A stretch of DNA of 64,000 bases from NCBI GenBank assembly GCA_032654645.1, contig JAULAW010000003.1, positions 310,001 to 374,000 of the forward strand. The letters are read 5' to 3'. The notes below the pieces were generated by a model, which was not told the DNA's origin, did no database searches, and saw nothing but the letters and a program-made list of their open reading frames with translations. The stretch is from CAITJF01 sp032654645 (lineage in GTDB: Bacteria; Pseudomonadota; Gammaproteobacteria; Burkholderiales; Gallionellaceae). Below are positions 35,006 to 43,176 of this stretch, one piece after another; the stretch's first letter is position 1, and each line of letters starts with the position of its first letter. The translations under genes and the position numbers were made by a program.

Positions 35006-35578
35006 ATGCTGCTGATGATCGACAACTACGATTCCTTCACCTATAACTTGGTACAGTATTTTGCCGAGCTGGGAGAGGAAGTGGCGGTGCATCGCAACGA
35101 TGAAATCACGGTCGAACAGATCGGATCCATGAATCCGCAGCACATCGTGGTATCGCCTGGCCCGTGCACGCCCAACGAGGCGGGCATTTCGGTTAGCACC
35201 ATCAAAACATTCGCTGGCAAGATCCCCATCCTCGGCGTCTGCCTCGGCCACCAGAGCATAGGCCAGGCATTCGGTGGGCGCATCATTCACGCCAGGCAGT
35301 TGATGCATGGCAAGACTTCGCCCATCTTCCACAACGACACCAGCGTGTTCCGTGGTTTGCCCAGCCCGTTCACCGCTACGCGCTATCACTCGCTGGTGAT
35401 CGAACGTACCTCGCTGCCAGACTGCCTGGAAATAACCGCATGGACAGATGACGGCGAGATCATGGGCGTGCGCCACAAGACACTGGAGGTGCATGGCGTG
35501 CAGTTCCATCCCGAGTCCATTCTCACCGAATATGGCCACGAGTTGCTGGCGAATTTTCTGCACGGAGAACAGCGATGA
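35006..35578 (+). CDS. trpG: Anthranilate synthase, glutamine amidotransferase subunit
   Basis: Provides ammonia from glutamine to TrpE for anthranilate synthesis; it may also serve PabB. The 190 residues form a class I amidotransferase: oxyanion region VVSPGPCTPNEAG, nucleophile Cys79 in LGVCLGHQSIGQAFGG, and His168/Glu170 in GVQFHPESILT. The ATG follows AGGATAAGC. It overlaps trpD by four bases (ATGA). trpE is not directly upstream, where an accessory patch ends at 34800; this suggests the trpE-trpG link was broken by insertion or lies elsewhere. Confidence 0.95.
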   Translation: MLLMIDNYDSFTYNLVQYFAELGEEVAVHRNDEITVEQIGSMNPQHIVVSPGPCTPNEAGISVSTIKTFAGKIPILGVCLGHQSIGQAFGGRIIHARQLMHGKTSPIFHNDTSVFRGLPSPFTATRYHSLVIERTSLPDCLEITAWTDDGEIMGVRHKTLEVHGVQFHPESILTEYGHELLANFLHGEQR

Positions 35579-36600
35579 ATTATTCCGCTTTGCTCAATCG
35601 GCTGATAGACGGCGTAGACCTGCCGCATGCTGACATGCACGAACTTATGCAGCACATCATGGGTGGGCAACTGACTCCGGCGCAGATCGCCGCCGTGCTG
35701 ATTGCCTTGCGTGCAAAGGGCGAGACGGTGACCGAGATCGCAGCCGCAGCGCAGGTGATGCGCGAGCTTTCCACCAAAGTGAACGTTCAGGATAACGGCC
35801 ACCTGATTGACACCTGCGGCACCGGCGGCGATGGCGCACAGACTTTCAACATCTCCACCGCCAGCGCATTCGTCGCAGCCGCTGCCGGGGCACATGTCGC
35901 CAAGCATGGCGGACGCTCGGTCTCCAGCACCTGCGGCAGCGCGGATGTGCTGGAGAAGCTCGGCGTTAATGTAAATCTCATGCCTGAACAAGTTGCGCAG
36001 TGCGTGGACGATATCGGCGTCGGCTTCATGTTCGCCCCCAACCATCACGCTGCAATGAAGCACGCCGCGCCGGTGCGCCGCGAACTCGGCGTGCGTACTC
36101 TATTCAATCTGCTTGGCCCGCTCACCAATCCTGCCGGTGCAAGAAACCAGGTAATAGGCGTGTTCCACCGCGATCTCACCGGCAAGCTTGCACGTGTACT
36201 GCAACAGCTCGGCAGCCGTCACGTGCTGGTGGTGCACGGCGCGGACGGCATGGATGAGATTTCTATCAGCGAGGGTACTTACATCGCGGAATTGAAGGGC
36301 GGCAAGGTCAGCGAATATACCGTACACCCTAACTTGTTCGGACTGGCCAGCGCACCCGTCAATAGCTTGCGCGTGGCGGATGCAGACCATGCCTGCAAAA
36401 AATTATTGGGCGTGCTGAACAATGAAATCGGCGCGCCACGCGACATCGTACAACTGAATGCCGGTGCGGCGATTTACGTGGCGGGGCTGGCCAGTACATT
36501 GGCAGAAGGTGTGGCGAAAGCCGATAATGTGATCGCCAGCGGCGCGGCGAAAACCAAACTGGATCAGCTCATCGCGTTGAGCAATAGCTTCAAGGCTTGA
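35575..36600 (+). CDS. trpD: Anthranilate phosphoribosyltransferase
   Basis: Transfers the phosphoribosyl group of PRPP to anthranilate, the second step of the tryptophan branch. The 341 residues are of normal length. The PRPP loop DTCGTGGDGAQTFNIST (about 79-95), KHGGRSVSSTCGSADVLEKLG and LFNLLGPLTNPA are intact. Start ATG 35575 overlaps the trpG stop, so the two are translationally coupled. trpC, the usual next gene, is absent; repeats begin directly after the stop. Confidence 0.97.
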   Translation: MNYSALLNRLIDGVDLPHADMHELMQHIMGGQLTPAQIAAVLIALRAKGETVTEIAAAAQVMRELSTKVNVQDNGHLIDTCGTGGDGAQTFNISTASAFVAAAAGAHVAKHGGRSVSSTCGSADVLEKLGVNVNLMPEQVAQCVDDIGVGFMFAPNHHAAMKHAAPVRRELGVRTLFNLLGPLTNPAGARNQVIGVFHRDLTGKLARVLQQLGSRHVLVVHGADGMDEISISEGTYIAELKGGKVSEYTVHPNLFGLASAPVNSLRVADADHACKKLLGVLNNEIGAPRDIVQLNAGAAIYVAGLASTLAEGVAKADNVIASGAAKTKLDQLIALSNSFKA

Positions 36601-36641
36601 CCCTGGCAGTGTGCTCCAGCAAACCAGTTACCGTTCGCGGT

Positions 36642-36686
36642 TAAGTAGTGACTTAGCACGGGGTTATCGTGCTTAGTCAATACTTA
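36642..36686. repeat. Long hairpin downstream of trpD
   Basis: Arms TAAGTAGTGACTTAGCACG and CGTGCTTAGTCAATACTTA pair at 17 of 19 positions around the loop GGGTTAT. There is no T-run after it, so it is not a classical terminator, though it may still protect or end the trpGD message. Confidence 0.7.
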
Positions 36687-36693
36687 GGGAGCA

Positions 36694-36869
36694 GGAAATT
36701 ACCAAAATACCACTTATAAATTACGTCACATAAGCCAAAATAAAACCCATCCCCACCCCAACCCTCCCCTTGAAGGGGAGGGAGTATAGTTCCTCCCCCT
36801 TCAAGGGGGAGGTTAGGAGGGGGATGGGGTGATGTTGGTGACATGATTAACGGTACTTTAAGAATTTCC
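36694..36869. mobile_element. MITE-like element type 4 with family B core
   Basis: Imperfect inverted ends of about 32-36 bp (starting GGAAATT and ending AATTTCC, with AAA-TACC and GTCAC shared further in) enclose a family B palindrome (CCCATCCCCACCCCAACCCT ... GGATGGGG). Together with the 36642 hairpin and a short palindrome around 36930-36970 this accounts for the 580-nt stretch between trpD and the H1-like gene. No coding gene is seen there. Confidence 0.65.
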
Positions 36870-37181
36870 ATTTCCCTTAGTTGTTCCATCAGAGCATGTC
36901 GAACCGCTAGTCCAGCACCAATATTGGCTTTCGGCAAAGCCTTTAGCACTGAGCGTAGTCGAAGGCAGTGAGTATTTCATACCATCACTCAATTGGGGGA
37001 AATAAATCGGGGCTAAGGAAATTCCCGCTTCGAAAAGAGACAGGGAAAGTTAATCCGTCTGTTGTGTTTTATCAACAGGATTAATAGAACAAATAAAACC
37101 CGGTCGCGTCGGATGAATTAACAAAGACGCCACAAGAAAGGGCGGATACGCAATCCGGCGCCCGCCCCAACCTACGGGTGG

Positions 37182-37562
37182 TTAGGCGCCGAGGATGCCT
37201 TTTGCCGCAGCCGGTTTGGCTACAGCCTTTTTAGCTGCCGGTTTTTTGGCGGCTACTTTTTTAGCTGCTGGCTTTTTGGCTACAGCCTTTTTAGCTGCCG
37301 GTTTTTTGGCGGCTACTTTTTTAGCTGCTGGCTTTTTGGCTACAGCTTTTTTAGCTGCCGGTTTTTTGGCGGCTACTTTTTTAGCTGCTGGCTTTTTGGC
37401 TACAGCTTTTTTAGCTACCGGTTTTTTGGCGGCTACTTTTTTAGCTGCTGGCTTTTTTGCGGCGGGGGTTTTTGCTACAGCTTTTTTAGCTGCCGGTTTT
37501 TTGGCAACTACTTTTTTAGCTGCTGGTTTTGCTGCTGCGGATTTCTTGGTGGTTGTAGCCAT
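37182..37562 (-). CDS. Histone H1-like Lys/Ala-rich DNA-binding protein
   Basis: A 126-residue basic protein made almost wholly of KKPAAKK-, VAAKK- and AVAKK-type units, like the C-terminal tail of histone H1 and the bacterial AlgP/BpH1/Hc-like proteins. It should bind DNA without sequence preference and compact the nucleoid. A 60-bp tandem repeat encodes KKPAAKKVAAKKPAAKKAVA. ATG 37562 is preferred to 37568 because AAGGA lies 6 nt before it and directly touches the other. Repeat number is expected to vary between strains. Confidence 0.88.
   Translation of the reverse strand: MATTTKKSAAAKPAAKKVVAKKPAAKKAVAKTPAAKKPAAKKVAAKKPVAKKAVAKKPAAKKVAAKKPAAKKAVAKKPAAKKVAAKKPAAKKAVAKKPAAKKVAAKKPAAKKAVAKPAAAKGILGA
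37217..37460. repeat. 60-bp tandem repeat in H1-like gene
   Basis: About four copies of a 60-bp unit (GGCTACAGCTTTTTTAGCTG ... GGCGGCTACTTTTTTAGCTG) with few changes, wholly inside the H1-like gene and in multiples of three, so copy-number changes keep the frame. Confidence 0.85.
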
Positions 37563-37722
37563 TTTCATTCCTTGTAAAAATTATTTGACTTGAACTAGGC
37601 ACTACATTGCGTGCAACCACTGCACTCCCAAACACTCCTTCTCCTCCTGTTGCTTCTACCAACATGCTTGGTGTGCGCATTCTATGCGCGATTAAAATCA
37701 TAGCGCAATAGATTTGTGCGTT

Positions 37723-39075
37723 TTACAACAAAAAAGTTTTCTCGCCCTCGAACAGTTGTTGCACCGTTTCGCGCTCACGGATGAGTTGCGCGGTCGTCCC
37801 GGATACCATCACTTCGGCTGCGCGCGGACGCGAGTTGTAGTTGGAACTCATGCTCATGCCATACGCGCCTGCCGACATCACCGCCAGCAGATCACCCTGC
37901 GCAACGGCCAATTCACGGGCGTGTCCGAGAAAATCGCCGGTCTCGCATACCGGTCCCACCACTTCGTAAATTAAAGATTGTCTTTCTCGTTCGCCTGGCT
38001 CCGCCCCCCTCGCTTCGCTCTCCCCGCTTGCGGGCTTAGTCGAATGGCTAGCAGTTCCACCAGAGGATTGAGGAGAGGGGATGTCTTGCTCGCGGCGCAC
38101 CGGCTGAATGCGGTGCCATGCGTCATATAAAGCAGGACGCATCAGGTCGTTCATCGCTGCATCCACGATAGCGAAATTTTTCTCTTCGCCATGCTTGAGG
38201 TATTCCACGCGGGTCAGCAGCACACCCGCATTGCCTACCAGGGCACGCCCCGGCTCGACGATGATCTTTTCGCTGCGCCCCTGCAAGACACCCAGCAACG
38301 CCCCGGCATAGCCGGCAATGGAGGGTGGGGTTTCGTCGTTGTAACGGATGCCCAACCCGCCGCCCAGATCGAGATGCTCCAGGGCCATGCCTTCAGCCGT
38401 AAGCATATCCACCAGCGCCAGCACCTTTTCCGCCGCCGCAATGAACGGGCCGGTTTCGGTCAGTTGCGAGCCGATGTGGCAATCTATGCCGGTCACGCGC
38501 AGATGAGGCAATTCGCTTGCCTTGCGGTACAGCGCCAGCGCTTCGGTGTAGGCCACGCCGAACTTGTTTTGCTTCAATCCGGTGGATATGTAGGGATGCG
38601 TCTTCGCGTCCACGTCCGGGTTCACGCGCAGGCTCATCGGCGCAATCCTGCCCATGCTGCCAGCCACTTCGTTCAGACGTATGAGCTCGGCTTCCGATTC
38701 CACGTTGAAACATAGTATCTCCGCATCAAGAGCCAGGCGCATTTCTGCGGCTGTCTTGCCCACGCCGGAGAACACCACTTTGCGGGCGCCACCGCCCGCC
38801 GCCAGCACGCGCTGCAGTTCTCCACCGGAAACAACATCAAAGCCTGCCCCCAATCTGGCCAGCAGGTGGAGAATGGCGAGGCTGGGATTGGCTTTCACCG
38901 CATAGCAGATCAGATGCTCGCGCCCCGCGAAGGCGGTTTCGAACTGGCGGTAGGCATCAGTCAGCGCCGTGCGCGAATATACATAACATGGCGTGCCGAA
39001 GCTTTGTGCGATGTCGGCAAGCGGCACTTGCTCGACGCAAAGCCGGTTATCCTGATAGCTGAAATAATCGGACAT
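37723..39075 (-). CDS. lysA: Diaminopimelate decarboxylase with repeat-derived insert
   Basis: PLP enzyme for the last step of lysine synthesis. The PLP lysine is Lys61 in CYAVKANPSLAIL. Also present are GIDCHIGSQLTETGPF, LDLGGGLGIRYNDE, the phosphate site EPGRALVGNAG, and the C-terminal GPVCETGDFLG. The product has 450 residues against about 415 in relatives. The excess is a segment between WHRIQPVRREQ and SLIYEVVGPVC that is encoded by palindromic repeat DNA (37977-38085). The rest of the enzyme is complete and the insert falls between conserved blocks, so activity may be kept. It follows lptM by two bases. Confidence 0.93.
   Translation of the reverse strand: MSDYFSYQDNRLCVEQVPLADIAQSFGTPCYVYSRTALTDAYRQFETAFAGREHLICYAVKANPSLAILHLLARLGAGFDVVSGGELQRVLAAGGGARKVVFSGVGKTAAEMRLALDAEILCFNVESEAELIRLNEVAGSMGRIAPMSLRVNPDVDAKTHPYISTGLKQNKFGVAYTEALALYRKASELPHLRVTGIDCHIGSQLTETGPFIAAAEKVLALVDMLTAEGMALEHLDLGGGLGIRYNDETPPSIAGYAGALLGVLQGRSEKIIVEPGRALVGNAGVLLTRVEYLKHGEEKNFAIVDAAMNDLMRPALYDAWHRIQPVRREQDIPSPQSSGGTASHSTKPASGESEARGAEPGERERQSLIYEVVGPVCETGDFLGHARELAVAQGDLLAVMSAGAYGMSMSSNYNSRPRAAEVMVSGTTAQLIRERETVQQLFEGEKTFLL
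37977..38085. repeat. Repeat insert within lysA
   Basis: Insert made of a palindrome-rich piece (CCCCGCTTGCGGG) and the family C core GCTTAGTCGAATGGCTAGCA (38033-38052). In the lysA frame it gives a low-complexity Ser/Gly/Glu-rich stretch (PSPQSSGGTASHSTKPASGE and SEARGAEPGERER). The frame is preserved. Confidence 0.75.
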
Positions 39076-39077
39076 GA

Positions 39078-39191
39078 CTATTGGCCCTGGTTGGGTTGTT
39101 GCGTTGCAGGCGGCGGCATAAATAACGGCCCCTTGTGCCCGCAGCCTTGCAGCAGGATGGCCAACAGCAACATAATACCGCTCACACGCAT
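39078..39191 (-). CDS. lptM: Small lipoprotein LptM-like
   Basis: A 37-residue lipoprotein precursor: a hydrophobic signal (MLLLAILL), the lipobox LLQGCGHKGPL with the lipidated Cys at about 17, then a Pro/Gln-rich tail. This matches LptM (formerly YifL), which helps LptD mature at the outer membrane. The position directly before lysA and facing cyaY is the conserved arrangement in proteobacteria, which supports the call. The start is ATG 39191; the two-base gap to lysA suggests co-translation. Confidence 0.85.
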   Translation of the reverse strand: MRVSGIMLLLAILLQGCGHKGPLFMPPPATQQPNQGQ

Positions 39192-39227
39192 GGCTGAACT
39201 CTCACAAAATAGAACAGGCAGGATTAT

Positions 39228-39539
39228 ATGACGGAAAACGAATTCAACGAATTGGCCGACGCAGTGTTTGACCGCATCGAGCAAGCCATAGACGCCAGCG
39301 GCGCGGACATCGAATGCAATCTCAACGGGCCAGTGCTGGAACTGGAATTCGATGATGGCTCGCAAATTGTCATCAACCGCCACGGCCCGAATCAGGAAAT
39401 CTGGCTTGCAGCCAAGTCCGGCGGTTTCCACTATGCGCATCAAGATGGGGAATGGATGAGCAGGCGTGATGGAAGCGAGCTGTTCAGCAAACTGGGTGAG
39501 CTGGTGAAAATGGGTGCGGGGAAGGTTGTGGGTTTTTGA
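39228..39539 (+). CDS. cyaY: Frataxin-like iron-binding protein CyaY
   Basis: Iron-binding regulator of iron-sulfur cluster assembly on IscU/IscS. The 103 residues have the frataxin alpha-beta fold: an acidic first helix (FNELADAVFDRIEQAIDASG), LELEFDDGSQIVINRH, and QEIWLAAKSGGFHYAHQDGEW. Divergent from lptM-lysA with a 36-nt gap, the usual neighbourhood. Confidence 0.95.
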   Translation: MTENEFNELADAVFDRIEQAIDASGADIECNLNGPVLELEFDDGSQIVINRHGPNQEIWLAAKSGGFHYAHQDGEWMSRRDGSELFSKLGELVKMGAGKVVGF

Positions 39540-39709
39540 TTTGGGCCAGAGAAAATTTCTCTCAGCGGTGACAGGAGCTGCGGGCGTAATGCGCCCCACG
39601 ATGTTAACATCCCGAGCAATGATCGTTGCTTATCGAACATGCTGATACGGAATCTTTTTGTTCGCCCGCTGTTTATATCCGTTGTTTATCCAAATGAAAG
39701 AGGTGTGAT

Positions 39710-40546
39710 ATGACAAGACATGATCCTGGTTTGACGAAAAAAATTCTGTATGGCGCGATTGGTTTGCTGATTTTTTCCCCGATCATCGCGATGGCAAAAC
39801 CTACGCCAATGACGATCAACCAGAAAATCCATAATTTTGAAACGATACTGGCTCAGGCAAAAAAGGGGAAGATAGACGAAACAGAGCTCGCCCGCATCCT
39901 CAAGCAAGTCGAAGACGCAGAAACGACGCTAAAAGCAGGTGACTTGACCACCGCAGAAAAACTTTATTCAGAGGCGTGGGAAGCATACCAGGCCGCCGTG
40001 AAGACCGCGCAAACCCAGGACCATAAAGCGAATGATGAGCGGCGTCTTGCTGCAAGAATTTCAAGCATAAAGACCTTGCTCAAGCAGATCGAAGAAATTG
40101 ACAAGGGAAACGAAGGAAAGAAAACTGAGCAGATCGAAAATGTGAAGTCGCTGCTTGCGCAAGCCGAAGCTGCTAAAGATACCGTTAAAGCTCTTACCCT
40201 TGCGAGCCAGGCGTATTACTCGACAAAAATATTATTGAAGGATGCCCGCAACGGCAAAACTTTAACCTTCGACCATACCTTCGCGACTCCGGCGCTGAAG
40301 TACGCAGACGAACTTGGTTACAACGATGCGCACTTCGGATTGCTGGATACCGCATTGGAGCAGCTTCACGCGCAGGCGGATGCCGAGTACAACAATTATA
40401 TAAGCAACGCAAAAAAACTGCGTGAACAAGCAGATGAAGAATCCGAGCAAAACAACTACGAATCCGGGATACGCGACCTCGTGCTCTCCACGATAGAGAT
40501 CAAGAAAGCGCTCAAACATATCGGGCTACCGGTTCCGGGTTTATAG
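39710..40546 (+). CDS. Exported helical protein of unknown function
   Basis: A 278-residue protein, not recognised. Residues 1-30 look like a signal peptide (basic start, LYGAIGLLIFSPIIAMAKP, cleavage after AMA). The mature part is charged and helical, rich in Glu, Lys and Ala, with repeats reminiscent of coiled coils or TPR-like helices (TELARILKQVEDAETTLKAGDLTTAEKLYSEAWEAY). It is probably periplasmic. AAAGAGG precedes the ATG by 8 nt. It stands alone, followed by a structured repeat. Confidence 0.75.
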   Translation: MTRHDPGLTKKILYGAIGLLIFSPIIAMAKPTPMTINQKIHNFETILAQAKKGKIDETELARILKQVEDAETTLKAGDLTTAEKLYSEAWEAYQAAVKTAQTQDHKANDERRLAARISSIKTLLKQIEEIDKGNEGKKTEQIENVKSLLAQAEAAKDTVKALTLASQAYYSTKILLKDARNGKTLTFDHTFATPALKYADELGYNDAHFGLLDTALEQLHAQADAEYNNYISNAKKLREQADEESEQNNYESGIRDLVLSTIEIKKALKHIGLPVPGL

Positions 40547-40579
40547 CTTTAAGCGGGGTGAGATTTTTATTTGAGGTCT

Positions 40580-40820
40580 AGGTTTTGCCGGGGGTAGCCC
40601 GGCGGCTAGTCGCTTTCTTTGTGCGGCCAAAGAAAGTAACCAAAGAAATGCCGCCCCACTGCGCCAGCCTGCGGCTTCCTTCGGTTAGATGAATCCATCG
40701 GGCGGCTGCGCAACTCGCACTGGCGGGGCGCGCATCCCGCGCCCCACTGCGGAGCTCAAACAGTGCTCGCCGAAATCCCCCAATGGATTCATCCAACCTC
40801 AGTGGCGCAAAAGGGGAAAG
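40580..40820. repeat. Structured repeat region
   Basis: Contains the perfect hairpin CTTTCTTTG-TGCGG-CCAAAGAAAG (40613-40636) and the distant inverted arms GATGAATCCAT (about 40687) and ATGGATTCATC (about 40788) around a GC-rich palindrome (GGGGCGCGCATCCCGCGCCCC). This CCAAAGAAAGTAACCAAAGAAA type of sequence is a common dispersed repeat in proteobacteria. With the unremarkable sequence up to 41008 it fills the 460-nt gap; no gene is seen. Confidence 0.6.
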
Positions 40821-41008
40821 AAAAAGCAAATATCCAAAACAGTTCGCCAATCTCCGCTATGTGCAAAAGCCGCCTTTAGGTTGCCAATCCTGTTGGCGGT
40901 AATAGCCCAGATAAAACCTGCCGATGAATGTTGGCTTCCCCCAAATCAGAGTAATCTCCAGTATTGGAATATGTTCGTCACACAGGCACTTCTGTCGGAG
41001 GATTTAAG

Positions 41009-41599
41009 TTGGGGAAAAAGACCAAGCAAAAACGCAAGTACCGAGACTCCAATTACTCTAGCATTGGAGATCATCGGCGGGTAGGCAAGCTACTCATTCC
41101 GCCCCTCAACGACATTCCAAACTACAATAGCTCGTCTTGGCGCGATGATCATGCACCGGAAATGCTGTGGGCATTTTTATTGGCCGCGACATTTCCTCGT
41201 GATGAGTATTTGTCGTGTTTTAGGAAGATTGTCGAATGGATGCGCGCAACTTTTCCTCAAACCGACCAGCCGGCTGATGCCACTCCTGAAAATGACACTC
41301 AGAGCGGAGCAACCTTAAACGACGCATGTGAAATTGACCACACTTCGTTAGCCAAGCTGTCCGATCAGCACTTTAAACAGTTCGTTAATATCACATTAGC
41401 GCATCCTTTGGGCTATGGTGCCCTTCGACCTTTACTATTTCTTGATTCTTTACCGGGCTTCATCGTTGGCGCACAGAGCTGGGAGTTGAACCGGCACGTT
41501 TGGCTCACGAGACGATGCCACCCACCCTTTCCCATACTCCCGGCAACTCACAACGCTGCCAGGCTCCACCCCCGCAATTCCCTGCGCAGCTTCATATAA
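41009..41599 (+). CDS. Hypothetical protein, probably C-terminally truncated
   Basis: Not recognised as a named family. TTG 41009 is the likely start, 7 nt after GGAGG, giving 196 residues. The N-terminal part (KQKRKYRDSNYSSIGDHRRV, then LLIPPLNDIPNYNSSSWRDD and HAPEMLWAFLLAATFPRDEYL) looks like a real conserved protein. After LLFLDSLPGF the sequence turns into low-complexity residues and overlaps the convergent YgjP gene by about 50 nt. The 3' end was probably lost and replaced by chance read-through. Confidence 0.5.
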   Translation: MGKKTKQKRKYRDSNYSSIGDHRRVGKLLIPPLNDIPNYNSSSWRDDHAPEMLWAFLLAATFPRDEYLSCFRKIVEWMRATFPQTDQPADATPENDTQSGATLNDACEIDHTSLAKLSDQHFKQFVNITLAHPLGYGALRPLLFLDSLPGFIVGAQSWELNRHVWLTRRCHPPFPILPATHNAARLHPRNSLRSFI

Positions 41600-42348
41600 T
41601 CCGGGCACATCTCCCCCACCACCCGCCAGAACGCCGCCGAGTGGTTCATCTCGACGAGATGGGCGAGTTCATGCACGACAACGTAATCAATCAGGTGCAA
41701 GGGCATTTTGACGAGTTGCCAGTTCAGGCGCACGGTGCCGCGCGTGGTGCAGCTTCCCCACTGGGTGCGTGCGTTGGAAAGCTTTACTTCGCGCGGCCTT
41801 GCATTCATCAGCGGCGCAAAATGCGCGACGCACTCAGTAAATAATTGCAGGGCTTCACGCCGATACCAGCGCATGATGATTTTTTCTATCACTGCCGGAT
41901 TGCCTGCTGTAGAAATATGGATGACCAGATGCGTGCCGTTCAGTTGCGGCGGCGCATCGAACAGGCCGGGAACGATGCGCAGCGAGAAAGCCTCACCGCG
42001 AAACAAAATTCGCTCGCCATCCGCCCATTGTGGCGGGGCAGGTTTCTGCGCCTGCCAGCTTTCGAGCTTCTCCACCACCCAATCGGCTTTTTCCCGCAAC
42101 ACGCTGTGCAGCCATTTTTCCGAAGCGCGCAGCGGCACGTTGACCGTCAGCCCGCGATCATCAATGCGCAGGCCTATGCTGCGGCGTTTGTTGCTGCGCT
42201 TGAGGGTATAAGTGACCGGCGTGCCAGCCAGCTCCACCGTGCGCTGCTCGATGGCGGGAGGGTCGTTGCGAAGCAACGGGGACACCCCGGACATGCCCCT
42301 TGCGGGTATGGCAGGGGGTTCAATCAATCGGCGCAGTTTATTCAACAT
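41548..42348 (-). CDS. YgjP-like (DUF45) zinc metallopeptidase
   Basis: Predicted metal-dependent hydrolase of 266 residues. The zinc motif HELAH with a third ligand is seen as VVHELAHLVEMNHSAAFW (His226, Glu227, His230, His236). Upstream is the family segment VKLSNARTQWGSCTTRGTVRLNWQL, and at the N-terminus a short basic beta domain (YTLKRSNKRRSIGLRID). The cellular role is not established. It overlaps the plsC stop region by one base at 42348 and belongs to the glyQ-glyS-gmhB-plsC operon, in the usual beta-proteobacterial order. Confidence 0.9.
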   Translation of the reverse strand: MLNKLRRLIEPPAIPARGMSGVSPLLRNDPPAIEQRTVELAGTPVTYTLKRSNKRRSIGLRIDDRGLTVNVPLRASEKWLHSVLREKADWVVEKLESWQAQKPAPPQWADGERILFRGEAFSLRIVPGLFDAPPQLNGTHLVIHISTAGNPAVIEKIIMRWYRREALQLFTECVAHFAPLMNARPREVKLSNARTQWGSCTTRGTVRLNWQLVKMPLHLIDYVVVHELAHLVEMNHSAAFWRVVGEMCPDYMKLRRELRGWSLAAL

Positions 42349-43052
42349 CAGGACAATCTTGCAACCTCGGCCTCAATCCAGTCTTCCACGCGCCGGTTGA
42401 TCTCCTCGGCCTTAAGCCCTGTTGGATCAATCGGCGCGCCTATGCTCATGGTAATCAGGCCGGGGCGCTTGATGAAGGCATTACGCGCCCACAGCTTGCC
42501 CGCGTTGTGCGCCACCGGCACCACCGGCGCGCCGCAGTGCGCGCCCAGAAGCGCGCCACCGATCTTGTATTTGCCGCGCTGGCCGTAGGGGATGCGAGTG
42601 CCCTCCGGAAAAATCACCACGCAGAAACCCAGCTTCAGGCGTTCTTTTCCTTGCTTGAGCAATTGCTTGATCGCTTCCTTGCCGCTGCTGCGCCGGATGG
42701 CGATGGGGCTGGTCATCGCCAGCCCCCAGCCAAAAAATGGCAGCCACAGCAGTTCGCGCTTGAGCACCCACACTTGCGGCGGAAACACTTTCTGCAGCGC
42801 GATGGTTTCCCAGGCCGACTGGTGCTTGCACAATACGATGCACGGCTGTTTCGGGATGTTTTCCGCGCCGCGCACTTCCATGCGGATGCCGCACAATGCG
42901 CGCAGCAGCCACAACATGGTCAGCGCCCAGCCGGAAATGATGCGGTAGCGCGTAATCGGGTGGAACGGGAAAGCCAGCAAAGCGATCAGCGTGAAGATCG
43001 GCGTGATGAGAATTTGCAACAGCAGGAAAATCAGCGAACGCAAAACGATCAT
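42348..43052 (-). CDS. plsC: 1-acyl-sn-glycerol-3-phosphate acyltransferase
   Basis: Membrane acyltransferase that makes phosphatidic acid. The 234 residues begin with hydrophobic helices (about 5-55). The catalytic box is CKHQSAWE (His77, Glu82), i.e. Hx4E in place of the common Hx4D, a variant I associate with betaproteobacterial members. The substrate-binding FPEGTR lies at 148-153 and a PVVPVAHN motif follows. It ends at the start of the YgjP gene and follows gmhB with a repeat-filled gap. Confidence 0.93.
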   Translation of the reverse strand: MIVLRSLIFLLLQILITPIFTLIALLAFPFHPITRYRIISGWALTMLWLLRALCGIRMEVRGAENIPKQPCIVLCKHQSAWETIALQKVFPPQVWVLKRELLWLPFFGWGLAMTSPIAIRRSSGKEAIKQLLKQGKERLKLGFCVVIFPEGTRIPYGQRGKYKIGGALLGAHCGAPVVPVAHNAGKLWARNAFIKRPGLITMSIGAPIDPTGLKAEEINRRVEDWIEAEVARLS

Positions 43053-43077
43053 GTTAACGACAAGCGCCAGAAAAACA

Positions 43078-43162
43078 CCCTCACCCCTAGCCCCTCTCCC
43101 GGAGGGCGAGGGGGACTAAACCCTCTCCCGGAGGGAGAGGGTGCCGAAGGCGGGTGAGGGGA
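43078..43162. repeat. Family B palindrome between gmhB and plsC
   Basis: CCCTCACCCCTAGCCCCTCT ... AGAGGGTGCCGAAGGCGGGT-GAGGGG type inverted repeat, with the inner pair CTCTCCCGGAGG in direct duplicate. It occupies most of the gap between two genes of one operon. Confidence 0.75.
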
Positions 43163-43176
43163 ATTTGACACTTCCA

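Noticed and set aside
37217..37460. Regular tandem repeats considered as a CRISPR array.
   Set aside because: There are no unique spacers; the units are contiguous and encode a protein repeat. No cas genes are in the window.
37195..37593. Plus-strand frame with repeated FLAAGFLAATF units that looks like a membrane protein.
   Set aside because: It is the antisense reading of the Lys/Ala repeats of the H1-like gene.
41466..41512. Minus-strand string resembling the 3' end of a tRNA or tmRNA (GGTTCAACTCCC ... GCGCCA).
   Set aside because: The T-stem pairs only with an eight-base loop and no matching acceptor 5' strand or other arms are found nearby. It could be a degenerate attachment-site scar at the truncated gene's end, but the support is too thin.
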